Shown here: piece by piece, positions 23,956 through 35,000 of the stretch
Layout: every line of letters begins with the position of its first letter
How positions within the stretch are numbered: position 1 is the stretch's first letter
Position numbers and translations under genes: made by a program
The notes under the pieces: generated by a model
Seen by the model: the letters and a program-made list of their open reading frames with translations, nothing else
What the model was told of the DNA's origin: nothing
Database searches by the model: none
Assembly: GCF_905163445.1 (NCBI RefSeq)
Contig: NC_053185.1
Coordinates: 17,130,001 to 17,194,000 of the forward strand
Reading direction: 5' to 3'
Origin: Pararge aegeria
Taxonomy: Eukaryota; Arthropoda; Insecta; Lepidoptera; Nymphalidae
DNA: 64,000 nucleotides

Positions 23956-26900
23956 TTACGGAAACTCCCGTTCCTGTCTCGTTATATTTGCGAGCCAAAC
24001 CGCGCCCGCTACTGCCATAGCCTGGAAAAGTAAAGCATTATCTTAAAATTACTTGAACTAACTATGCTCGCTAGTATGAAAAGAATAAAAAAGCCTTTAT
24101 TTCTTAAACGTATTACAATGAAACAAATATTCAACGTCATCATCATATCAACCCATTACAGTCCCACTACAGGGCACGGGTCTCCTCCCAAATTGAGGAC
24201 GGGTTAAGGCTGTAATCTATCACGCTGGCCCACTGCGGATTGGTACGTACACCTTTGAGCACATTATGGTGAACTCCCAGGCAAGCAACTTTCCTCACAA
24301 TGTTTTCCTTCACCGTCGAAGCAAGTGATATTTTAATTGCTGGGATTTGAACTCGGCCTCCCGAAAGTGAAGTCGAAGTCCTACCCACTGGACCACCGCT
24401 TTAAATATTCTACGTATATACTAATTTTTAAAACATTTACGATTTAGTCGTTCTACGGCGTAGGCCTTCTCCCAATTCTCGTCAAAGAATTCTGACGCAC
24501 GCCAGTATTATTCGATTGTACTGTACCGTAAGCGATGATAGCCTAGTGGTTAAACCTTCATATCCGCCGTCCACTGCTGGACATAGGTCTTCTGTAGGGA
24601 GTTCCAAATTCCACGGTTTTGTGCCGCTTGGATCCAGCGGCTACCTGCGACATGTTTAATGTCGTCTGTCCGCCTCGTTGGGAGTCGACCAACGCTGCGC
24701 TTACCAGTTCGGGGCTGCCATTCCAGCACCTTGGGACCCCAACGTCCATTCTTTCTCCGTACTATGTGCCCGGCCCATTGCCACTTCAGCTTCAAGACTC
24801 GTTGAGCTATATCGGTAACTCTGGTTCTTCTACGAATCTCCATATGTTTGATTCGATCGCGTAGAGATACTCCGAGCATAGCTCTATCCATCGCCCGCTG
24901 AGATTCTTCTTTCTTTGATTTCTTCTTAATGTTTTCCAAAAACATTATAGCAAGTGATAATTAATTGTTTAAAACGTTTGCATAGCACTAAACAACGGGG
25001 TAAATGGTTATGTACCTGCATTAATACTAAAACGATGCCCGATATCCCAATAGCGCCGACGTGTTTCTGCACCCAGTTTCCGAATGCCTCCGCGCAGCCT
25101 GATTGGAAGGCATCTGTGGTGTTGCACGTGAACGTGTTGATGGTGCCCCAGACGTGCGAGCAGCAACTGACCGGCACGCCTTGTGAGGCGTTAGTATCGA
25201 GGGGAGTGAGCCAATCACTCGGACTGACAACACCGCAGCAAGAGAACTGGAAGTAAATAGTATTCAACGTGTAAACAAAAACCGACATAATACTTCACAG
25301 GCTTTAGAGATACATTATGTGCGGTCTCTGAGACTTATCTGTGTAACCGAAAACCTAATAGTTTTAAATAAACACTGCCATAGTTCTTATTGAAAATAAT
25401 CAGATACAGTTCTAACATCACATGCAAAATTCAACTCGACAACACCGCAGCAAGAGTACTGGAAGTAAATATTATTCAACGTTTAATGAAAACCGAAATT
25501 ATACTTTATAGCCTTTAAGGTACATTATATACTGTATCTGAGACTTATCTGTGTAAACGAAAACCTAATAGTTTTTGAATAAACCACTGTCATAGTTTTT
25601 ACTGAAAATAGTCAGATATAGTTCTAACATCACGTGCAAAATTAAAGTCATGCGAGTCACTTTATTAGGTACGCGTCGCGTAGCGTAGGTACTATGCGCT
25701 TGTCGGTCTTTTATCTTCCATAGGGTTGTCATAAGTAAACAGTTAGAATGTTTTGAATTTGTTTGTGTGGAACAATAAATATGATTCTTTTATATTTAAT
25801 ATTTTTACATGGTGTTTTCCTATTGCTAATTCTAGTAATTCTGGTCACACCGTACATCCGGTTTTCGGTTGTCTTTTCTGTTTTAGGTCATTTTAAAACA
25901 AATGCTATTTTGGATACGAGCCATACCGAGTATCACAATAAGACTGTAAAAATGGCACTTCATTTTTTCTTCCTACAAAAGTATTAAGTATTTCTACACT
26001 ACACCGTACGTTAGTCTGTTGGCTCTACAATGGTGTTGCTCGCAATAAAATTTTGAATTTTTGAATTTTGAATTTACCGAGTACACAATAAGACAGCAAA
26101 AATGGCACTTCATTTTCTTCTTCCTACAAAAGTATTAAGTATTTCTACACTACATCGTACGTAAGTCTGTTGTCTCTACAATGGTGTTGCTCGCAATAAA
26201 TGGCTAATTGCATAAATTTAAACTCACGTCTCTTTGTACTTCATCCCACAGTACGGTGACTGGCAAGTTCTTCTTCGCGTCATACAACTGCATGGTGCTA
26301 AGGAGTTGTTTCTGCACCAGGGCGACAGTGTTCCCTCGCAGTACGTATCCGCCGATACACGCAGAAAGTTGGAATATAAACATCAGCAACATGGATACGA
26401 CGAACTGGAATTCCATAAAAGGAGAAACAATTTCATTCGCAGCCTATTAACGTCCCTCTGCAGGGCACAGGCCTCGTTTATTATAGGAGAGCACCCACCA
26501 CGCAGCTCAAATGCGGATTGGTGGGCTGTAGATTTTAGAATTTTGTAGATTTTTTCAATCAATTCGGGTTGTCGATTTCTAAAAAAACTGTTCAAGCTTA
26601 AAACATTATTTTTTTTGGATGAAAGGAACCATAATATGTCCTTTTCGGAACCTCGGCGGTAAAGGTTATCTAACGGCACGTTGCAAAACAAATATTACTT
26701 TAAATAAACACATGGGATTTAAAAGACTTTCCACTGCCAGTATAAAGTATGGATAGACATATATAGTTTAGTTATAGCCACTCGCTAACATTCTATTGTG
26801 AAAATAGGCCACAGTCGACGTCGAAACAATAAAGTGTACACCTAATCTAATTTTGTGCATGCCACAGTTTCTACGATAGCTTTTAGAATCAGCTAGAAGT

Positions 26901-29600
26901 TATTTTAAAAACTCTAAACTACTCTATAGAAATAAATAAAAGGATATTTACCATACTCAGGCCATGGTTGTGTCAGGCCACAATATATTTGATAATGTAA
27001 ATTAAATCTTTAAATTCAGTTTGGGACTACAAAAAACATCTCAGTATCCAATTATAATTGAAACAACTCTTGTGGCGGGTCCGTGCCAATGGTTTAAATG
27101 ACTTTGCGTTCTAATTACTTGCATTTATTTCAGTCATTGTATACTAGTTTCAGTCTCATGCCGGTTTGTGTTATTTACGTCGAGTTGAGATGATAATTAT
27201 ATTTCATTTTTTATAGAAAAGTCCTATTATAGTATTAAGGACTACGTCAACGATAAAAACGCTATGGTGTAAATTACTGCTCTAACCAGGTTGCTTCTTT
27301 AATAGTTTTAAATGACAATGTGAGATGGTGATAAGAAAAAAACAGCCGGCTAAGTTTGTTGTGGGCTTCTTCTTAGACCAGGGCGCGTTTGGAACCCTCG
27401 TAGTTTTAGTTCTAAGATGACGAATTTAGTTATCGCCAACAACTCACTTCTATGTCATATTTTACATGTAATGCACGCATCAAAAGTGCCATCTATGTGC
27501 CGTACAACTAGCTAAAACTACTGCAGTGATGTAGTCTGGAACCTAACATATTCTTAAAAATTGTTTTTCTCTGAATCTAGGGAGTTCCAATCAAAAAAAT
27601 ATGTGAATGAAAAAAGATAAATTAAGCTTTATGCAATGATAACATTTATCGAGACACAAAAATATTTGGAAATGGCCTAAGATCCATATGGCTGGTCATT
27701 CTCCTTTACCTATGTGTATATTTGTAATGTAAAAATAACGGACAGAGACGCCATTACTCACGAACAGGGCCGATAAGCAGACAAACAGACATACAATCAA
27801 AAAGACTCACCGCCATAATAATATAATAGTTCTCCATAAAGGCGCCATAGAATCCAGCGAAGGAAATCAGGAATATGATGACTCCAGTCGCGATGCAGAA
27901 CGCGGGGAGCGAAAAGAACCTCTCAGAGAGGAACTCATGGTAGCCATTGTAAGCGGACTGTACCGAACTGCCCACAGACAAAATGATGATTCCCGTTATC
28001 TGAAACATTTAAGAACAGATTATATATAAGTCCACCACTGGGCCAGCGTGGTGGACTACGGCCTTAACCCCTTCTCATTGTGGGAGGAGACCCGTGTCCT
28101 GTAGCCGGTAATGGGTTGTTATGATGATTTAGCGGCGGTAGCCTGGCTTAGCCTAGCCATCAATATATTTTTGATAGAGCTTACACTTCGCTCTCACTTC
28201 CGGGGTGCAATTACTGGCACCTCTAGCTTTTCAGAGTTGAGAGAGAATTAATAAGCAATTATATATCTCTTGCTTTAACGTTAAAGAAAAACGTCTCGAG
28301 GAAAACAGCATGTCTAAAAGTTCTCCATAATGTTATCTGAAGCTTGCAAAGTCCACCAAGCCGCACTTGACAAAAACCCATGTCATTCTGAGAGAAGAGT
28401 TCTGGTCATGTACTTTTTGTAATTCACGCGGTGTCCCAATACCGTTTCCAAATGACAATTAATGTTATATTACAATAATCAATAGCCTATAGGAGTCCAC
28501 CTTTTAGACTAGAGGTCAGTCTCAGCCACAGTAAAGAATATTCTTTACTGTGGCTGAGACTTATCTGTGAAACCCAAACGCTAATCTTTTTTGAGTGAAC
28601 CATTGCCATAGTTTTTACTAAAAGAAATCAGATGCAGCCCTAACATCACATGCAAAAGTTAAATCAAGTGACTCTTGTCACTTTATTAAGTATACGTCAC
28701 GTAGCGTAGGTACGATGCAAGTGTCGGTCTTTTATCTTCAATAGGGTTGCCATAAGTAAACACTTAGAATGTTTTGAATTCGTTTGTAAGGAAAAATAAC
28801 AATGCTATTTATAAAATATTTATACAGGGTGATTCCTTATGAAATATACTTATACACCCTTCAACAGTATTTCGTGATTCCGTTACACGTTGTATACGTA
28901 CGTCCAATGGCTGCCATATAGCAACTGCAACTAAGTAAACCCGCGGACCTAAAACCCCGCTTCAATCGATCCAAGTCTGGGCCCCCGTTCTCAGCGGAAT
29001 TGGACCATGACTCCATGAACAACATCAAATTTATGAATACTTAGTTAAGTTTAATATAAAACTATCAGTCTCTTTCAAAGAATTAAAAAAAAACTTCAAC
29101 TACCACATATAACATGATAACTAAAGCACTAAAACATTTTTTAAAGAATACATTCAACTTTCAAATGAGTAAAAATTAAAAAAATATATAATACCAATAA
29201 GGATCACTTAGTAGTACTTAAACCCTGATATTTACGTGTTCAAAGTTACAAACAAATTCTTTACGTTTATAATATAAAAACTTATATATATATTATACAA
29301 AATATATGTAGAGACGGTAGTATCTATCTACTATCATTTTATAACCCTGGCCCGAACCGCCGCCTTCGTCCTTACGTCTGTTTGTTTAGTGTTTTATATA
29401 ACTATTCAAACTTAAACACTACCTGGTACCTATATTATTCCCTAGTAAAATTTTAATTAAACTTTGAAATTGGAATCTCGCAAGTATATAAACACTTATT
29501 AAAGTAACACATTCACTTTTACACACAGTGTACTCACCAGAAATAGAAAGTTAACTGCTACCAAAGTGTATTTAACTGTAGTGAATATTTTTGCCAGCAT
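23956..29600 (-). CDS. TSP-C: complete tetraspanin, 241 aa, short tails
   Basis: Exons (minus): 29600..29538, 27999..27811, 26404..26228, 25246..25016, 24021..23956 (21, 63, 59, 77 and 21 codons plus TAA), all phase 0, donors GTGAGT, GTGAGT, GTGAGT, GTACAT. N-terminus MLAKIFTTVKYTLVAVNF goes almost directly into TM1. TM2 ends with FAGFYGAFMENYYIIMA, without the usual loop Cys. TM3 FVVSMLLMFIFQLSACIGGY is followed by the large loop: CCG (146-148), SCC (171, 172), Cys184, Cys194; sequons at Asn162 and Asn185. TM4 crosses exons 4/5 and the tail is only about ten residues (NITRQEREFP), with no YxxPhi signal. Lack of juxtamembrane Cys suggests weak or absent palmitoylation (inference). Part of exon 4's start is duplicated upstream (25437..25648). 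An assembled reading frame without stops and a near poly(A) signal argue that it is functional. Confidence 0.92.
24131..24405 (-). repeat. tRNA-headed SINE (family 1), near full length, minus
   Basis: Complete order of blocks in reverse: CACTACAGGGCACGGGTCTC, CACGCTGGCCCACTGCGG, AAGTGATATTTTAATTGC, GGGATTTGAACTCGGCC and ACTGGACCACCGC. Confidence 0.8.
24548..24940 (-). pseudogene. RTE-clade LINE, C-terminal ORF fragment
   Basis: The minus frame reads AMLGVSLRDRIKHMEIRRRT, LKWQWAGHIVRRKNGRWGPK and GRLPTRRTDDIKHVAGSRW, the conserved C-terminal region of lepidopteran RTE-type reverse transcriptases. The catalytic part is missing, as in a 5'-truncated copy. Related pieces lie at 22672, 32478, 51275 and 58350. 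Confidence 0.8.
25221..25648. repeat. ~210-bp tandem duplication across the TSP-C intron 3/exon 4 boundary
   Basis: 25221..25436 and 25437..25648 are diverged direct copies, both starting CGACAACACCGCAGCAAGAG-like, both with GAGACTTATCTGTGTAA and CTAACATCAC.TGCAAAAT. The outer copy keeps an AG acceptor and the first codons of exon 4, reading YSCCGVV instead of FSCCGVV. Confidence 0.85.
25926..26200. repeat. ~150-bp tandem duplication in TSP-C intron 3
   Basis: Two copies (about 25926..26049 and 26078..26200) share AAAAATGGCACTTCATTTT, ACAAAAGTATTAAGTATTTC and CAATGGTGTTGCTCGCAATA. They are joined by a TTTTGAATT-type retroposon tail. Confidence 0.8.
26405..27810 (-). other. Intron 2 of TSP-C
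   Basis: A short family-1 SINE fragment (26436..26535, minus) and a LINE 3' fragment (27318..27450, plus) are recognisable; the rest is unassigned AT-rich DNA. Confidence 0.55.
28518..28561. repeat. Perfect 44-bp palindrome
   Basis: Two 22-bp arms with no spacer, centred at 28539/28540 on GAATATTC; the outer ends are AGTCTCAG and CTGAGACT. The right arm runs into the copied intron segment. Confidence 0.9.
28543..28797. repeat. Dispersed copy of TSP-C intron 3 sequence
   Basis: Matches about 25525..25780 in the same orientation: GAGACTTATCTGTG, CACGTAGCGTAGGTAC, GTCGGTCTTTTATCTTC and AGAATGTTTTGAATT.GTTTG. Confidence 0.8.
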
Positions 29601-29676
29601 TTTGGCTGACCGAACTGCTAACGCGCACCCACGTGACGAATAACCGTTTAGTTATGTAGTTTTCGCCGAGATATTT

Positions 29677-29721
29677 TTATCACTCATGTAATCTTGATAA
29701 GGAGAACAAGCGGATTTATCT
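29677..29721 (-). promoter_or_regulatory. Cluster of three GATA sites upstream of TSP-C
   Basis: TTATCA (29677..29682), TGATAAG (29695..29701) and TTATCT (29716..29721), 77-121 bp upstream of the ATG. Inferred GATA-factor sites. Confidence 0.45.
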
Positions 29722-31065
29722 CTCGAGGCTCGAGGTACAGTTTGACTTCTAGTCGTTTGAGATCGTTCAACGAATACTAACCATAATATGGTTATTGGCA
29801 ATATGTATGTATCTGTATCCTATTTTCACATACATTCATCCATTTCTGGCGTACAACATTTGAATACAACTGAGATTGGTATAAAACATACAAGTTGTTT
29901 AGAATTACATAATTAAAAAGCCACTAATCAAACTATAAATGTCAGGTTATATATTATACTAGCGGTCCCTTGGGACTTTGTCCACGTATAAGTCAAATTT
30001 AAAGATAGAAATATGCTGTCCCGGACTTGTTTTTAGAATTTTTATAGGGATTGCAGGGCACGCTTCCACTGGGAAGGTCAGAAAAGAAAAAAAAACTCGC
30101 ATTTTGCAACATTCTTCATTAGTGCTATGCTCCTATTGGTCTTAGCGTGATGATATACTGCCTTCATCGATTAATTGACTATCCAAAACTGAAGGAATTT
30201 TTCACATGGAAAATTCAAAGAATACGGCGGCATTTTGCCCCTCGTTAGCATATCTGGTACTAGCGGCATGTGGCACTCGGCTAGGGTGGATGGGCTACTA
30301 CAGGTTCCACAGACACCTAGTAAAGTCAACATAAGGAACAAGCCGTGGTGTTTTTTACTGTATACCCCTATTCAGAGGGGAGTTTTTGCCCAAAGGAGGG
30401 ATTTTTTATTTTGACGGACCAAACGGACTGATGGTTGAAAACCATTTCCTTTATCAAGAGCCGGCCCAACTACGGGTTAGTTGGGCCGGTATAGTTTAGG
30501 GTATAAGTTGACTAACATAGGATAGAGGTTTTTCTTACTAACATTTATTTTATATTTATCTTAATACTTGTTTCGTGTTTAATCATCATTATTATTATTT
30601 TACTATTTTTAATTTAATTTGTGCTACTTTTTATGTTATTTTTTTTAATGTCAATGTGCACTGTACATCGGCTATGCCTGAAATAAAATTTTATTATTAT
30701 TTAAACAGAGCAACACATAGAGGCGTAGGTGATAAGCCATGTGCCTGTTATTACACCGGCATCCACGCCATTCGGGCCGTAAACACAGCATTGCAATAAA
30801 GATGCTTAGCGGCAGAAATAAGCATAGCGATGGAGCTTCCCCGGACTTTTGAGAAGTATTCTTAATGGCGGGCCCTTCTTACGCACGGCTTTGCCTATCG
30901 ATTATAAATAACTATGAAATGAAATGAAAATTAAATGAATATGAAAATTAAGATTAAAAAAAAAATGCTGTGCTGACGTTGTCTTTCATTTCATCATCTG
31001 TTCAAAGATCACACCTTTAACGCTTTGAAAATAAGGTATATTCAAAGCGTTATAGATTTAAGCGA

Positions 31066-31290
31066 TAATGACGGCCGACTTTCAGCTGAGTCCAAGGCTG
31101 TGGGCTCGATTCCCACAACTGGAAAATATGTGTGATGAACGTAAATGTTTTTCAGTGTCTGGGTATTTATCTGTATATTTATGTATAGGTATTATTCATA
31201 AAAACATTCATTGGTCGTATTAGGAGCCATAACACAAGCTACATTTATTTCGGGGCGATGTGTGTACTGCCATAGTATAATTATTTATTT
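31066..31290 (+). repeat. Family-2 SINE
   Basis: Head GGGCTCGATTCCCACAACTGG, middle TTTTTCAGTGTCTGGGTAT and end CGATGTGTGTACTGCCATAG as in other copies. Confidence 0.65.
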
Positions 31291-32007
31291 ATTCAAAGGT
31301 ATGAAGTTTCAAGGACCTATTCTATTTTTCGGGTTTCAAGACAATTACAAGGTTTTTATTTATGCAAAAAACCAAATAAAAAAAAAACGGTGTTTATTAT
31401 TTTATTTTCTTTTAATCTAATTTTCATGTTAATGATTCATGTCATGTCAGCAAATAACAAAAATCTGTAAGAGGTTACATTTACAGATTAAAACAATACT
31501 GTAAAGGTTAAATAAAACAAAAAATTGATATGCAGTCATATTATATTTTTATTTAACATATTATTTGATAGTGTGCCGCGCATGCGTTTAATTCGCCAGT
31601 CACAGTGCTGTCAGATTAACTGCCGTCCAATCGCGGCTGAACCCGTGCTGCACGGCATACAGTAGAACCAATCATTTCATGATGCGTGTCAATGATGCCA
31701 TTTCGAATAACATTTTTTTAGGAAGGGCGATTTCTATGTATTTTTCGTTCGCTGTTTATATCAGGTTGGTATTATTATTACCAGCCCCCATTGGAAGAAG
31801 CGTGGTGTTCTAGAACCGTCTCCCCTATGAGACCCCCTTCTCCTGTGCCCAGCAGTGAGACATTAATAGGCTGCGGATAATGATGATGATGATCATTAGG
31901 TGTTTTTTTTAGATTTTTCGACAATTTACCAATTATTCCCTCCATAAAAAAATACATAATAGAATAGAAGGCTGTGTTTTTATAATAGTCAAGGTACAAG
32001 ATTTGCG

Positions 32008-35000
32008 CTAATACTTTGAGTAGTCAACTACCACTGGACTTGGTGGCGCTATCTTCCGCGAGTCCCGAATAACATTTCCGAATTCATCGAAAGGTATTTC
32101 TTTCTTGTACTTCAGTTTATACGATATCCAAGCAGCTACACCGATAATTATTCCCTGAAAAGGTAAAAAAAATAGTGTTTACAACTTGTATGTTGCGGCC
32201 CTTCCAATCTCACCTACTGGTAAGATTGTAACAGACGGTAAAATGTTGTTATAACCATACTAATCGGTTTAGGATTGCTTTAGCAATAAGACCGCCTTTG
32301 CATACCAGTATTTCTTCAAATTTATTAAGTTGTCTTTTGCGTTGTTTCTTTTTTGTGTGCAATAAAGTGTTTTATTTATCGGTTTCTACGTGACATCGCA
32401 CTGGAACGATAAACTTTCATTATTATGGATCCTGGAATACCCAGTTTCCAACTAGGCACATCATCAGCAATTCAACCAATTGACTGCTGGACATAGGTCT
32501 TTTATAGGGAGTTCCACAATCCACGGTCCTAGCCACTTGCCCCCAGCAGCTCCCAGAGACTCGTCATCTGTCCTCCTCGTTGGGGGCCGAGCTACGCTGC
32601 GTTTAGCGGTGCGAGGTCGCCATTCCAGCACCTTAAAAACCCAACGTCCATCGGTTCTCCGAGCTATGTGCCCTGCCCATTGCCACTTCAGATTCTCGAC
32701 TCGCTGAGCTATGTCGGTAACTCTAAATTCAAATTCAAATTCAAAATTTCTTTATTCATGTAGGCCTATCACAGGCACTTATGAAGCGATCATACATATT
32801 TATTTACATAATTGTAAGGGGATGGTGATAACTTCGTTCGCCAAATTAAATCTAAAGCTACGAGGGTTCCAACGCGCCCTGGTCTAAGAAGAGCCCACAA
32901 CAAACTTAGCCGGGTGAAGCTCTAGTTCTTCTACGGATTTCCTCATTTCTTTGATCACGTAGAGTTATTCCTAGCATAGCTCTCTCTATCGCCCCCTGAG
33001 CGACTCTGAGCCTTCATATGAGGCACATACCTTTCTTTATTCTTATAATTGTAGGAATAATCAGCTGATGGTAAGTCGCCTAGTAATAGACCAATACTTT
33101 GCAAGGAACAGGTCCTGCAACGTGCCGCTCTGTGTCCAGCTTAGGTGTTAAGCCTTACGTACCTGTAATTAAGAGTACATACCTGAACGCAAGTGAGCAC
33201 TGCTCCAGTAACTCCAATATTATAAGCGTTGTCGTCCATCATCCAAGACAGTTTTTCATCGCACCTTTCATAGTAAGAATTACGAGTCGTGCATTCGAAG
33301 GGTGACCGAGCACCGACAGGTATTGAGCAGCAGCTGATAGGCAAATTTTCCAGCACCATGAAATACTGTCCGTAGAAACCACAGCAAAGTAACTAGAAAC
33401 GAAAATTGTTTTTACCCGATGGGAGTGTAGTGGGTCGAAAGAGCCAAGAATAGGGAAATCTGGACCAAATTTGAGGAGGCCTATACCTAAGAAGGGGTTC
33501 CCACCCAAGAAGAGGTATAATATGATTAGTTTTAGAAGCGAATAATGTGCATAATTTATAATTGATTTTTTATATATAATACATATAAATGTAATACTAA
33601 GGTGATGGGAAATAAAAAGGCTTCGCTATTTTTATTTATTGTTATTATTATGGGAGGGTAAGTGTTTCACAAATTACAGGGTTAACCAAAAGCTCTCGGT
33701 TTGTAGTTCCTATCATTAAAACTAACAACTTTTATTCTACAAATTTTCAAAATTCAGTATTAATTTATTTCATACAAAAAATGAACACTTATCATGTTAT
33801 ATCTGTCAAGTGACATTACACTGTGAAACCCAACACAAATGATTCGACAACGTCGCGCTTTCGTAACATTGGCCGCAAAGTTGGCTATAGAGTTGTGTCT
33901 TACGCGCTTTTGCCGATGGTACATTACAAAGCAATAACAAGTATCTATGTAAAATATTAAATAAATATTTAATATTTCACAAACTATCGAGTTAGCAAAA
34001 AAGTCGTATAACAAAAGTTGTTAGTTTTAAAGTAAACAACTACAGCCCGAGAGTGTTCTCGTATTTTTTATTTAACCCTGTATAGATATTTATTTACTGG
34101 TCTGAGGTGTAAATATTATTATTTATTTATCAAATAATTGTTTTAAAAATATACCCTGTATAGTATAGTGTAGTATCTTGCGCTCAATCCGTTAATTATC
34201 GTTTCAGTTGGTTTATTTATTGATTACGACTTCTATTTAATGATTATCACTTCGTTGTAACAATTTTTTTTCCTAAGGGATGTTTTAGTTGCTATTAATT
34301 TATTGATTTGATCTTTGTTTGATTAATTATTATCTGTAAATTGTTTTTCTACATCGATCTTGAAGTTCCAGCCATCAGTTGGTCAGGTTCTCGTTATTTC
34401 AATAGCGAGAATTTCATTACGATTATAATTTCTTCAATTTTTATACTCAAAACAAACAGATCTTCGACAATGTACTCTCTGTGCACGTTTCGCTCCGACA
34501 GCGGAGCACGAGCCATTGCTCATCCCACATTTTCACAAAGCGACCTTAATTTTCATTGTATATTTCAAGAACGAACATGGCTCTCTTGTTAAACATATAT
34601 AACTATTTCACGTCTCTTGGTACTAACCTCTCTTTGCATATCATCCCAATTGGCTTTTACATACGAAATAGAAGGATTGTTTATATACATGTTATTATTT
34701 ATATCATAGTAAGAATTATATTGAAGATCGAATGCAAGAACAGTGATTGCTATTTCAAATACTAATATCGGTACTAGTAATATGATATACTGAAAAGAAA
34801 AATTATAATATTAGAATGATATTTACAATTATATTTAATAATTATTAATCAAGACACAAATCCAAACAGGTGCTAAGATTCTTATAATAAACGACCTCAA
34901 AAAACACCTCAACAATGTAGGCATATGGCCGTGTTTCTGGTTGAGATTTTGACATACAATGGTGATTCCCGCCACAAACGAATGGTTAGTCAAAACCTGA

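Larger units (their letters stand above)
24022..25015 (-). other. Intron 4 of TSP-C
   Basis: Nearly filled by a family-1 SINE (24131..24405, minus) and an RTE LINE 3' fragment (24548..24940, minus). Confidence 0.65.
28000..29537 (-). other. Intron 1 of TSP-C
   Basis: Contains two adjoining family-1 SINE pieces (28033..28130 and 28131..28420, plus), a perfect palindrome (28518..28561) and a copy (28543..28797) of the intron 3 sequence. 28800..29537 shows nothing further. Confidence 0.65.
29601..32007. other. Spacer between TSP-C and TSP-D
   Basis: Contains the GATA sites, a CTAGCGGTCCC... Helitron-like end near 29960, an 11-bp-arm hairpin (30461..30489, CCGGCCCAACT), a repeat with ACACCGGCATCCACGCC (30735..30860) and a family-2 SINE (31066..31290). 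A possible TSP-D poly(A) signal AATAAA (31548..31553, minus) is 455 bp past the stop. Confidence 0.55.

Noticed and set aside
24550..24945. 131-aa ORF as a host gene
   Set aside because: Clear RTE-type LINE C-terminal motifs and several other copies in the window.
24954..25256. 100-aa plus ORF
   Set aside because: Antisense shadow of TSP-C exon 4.
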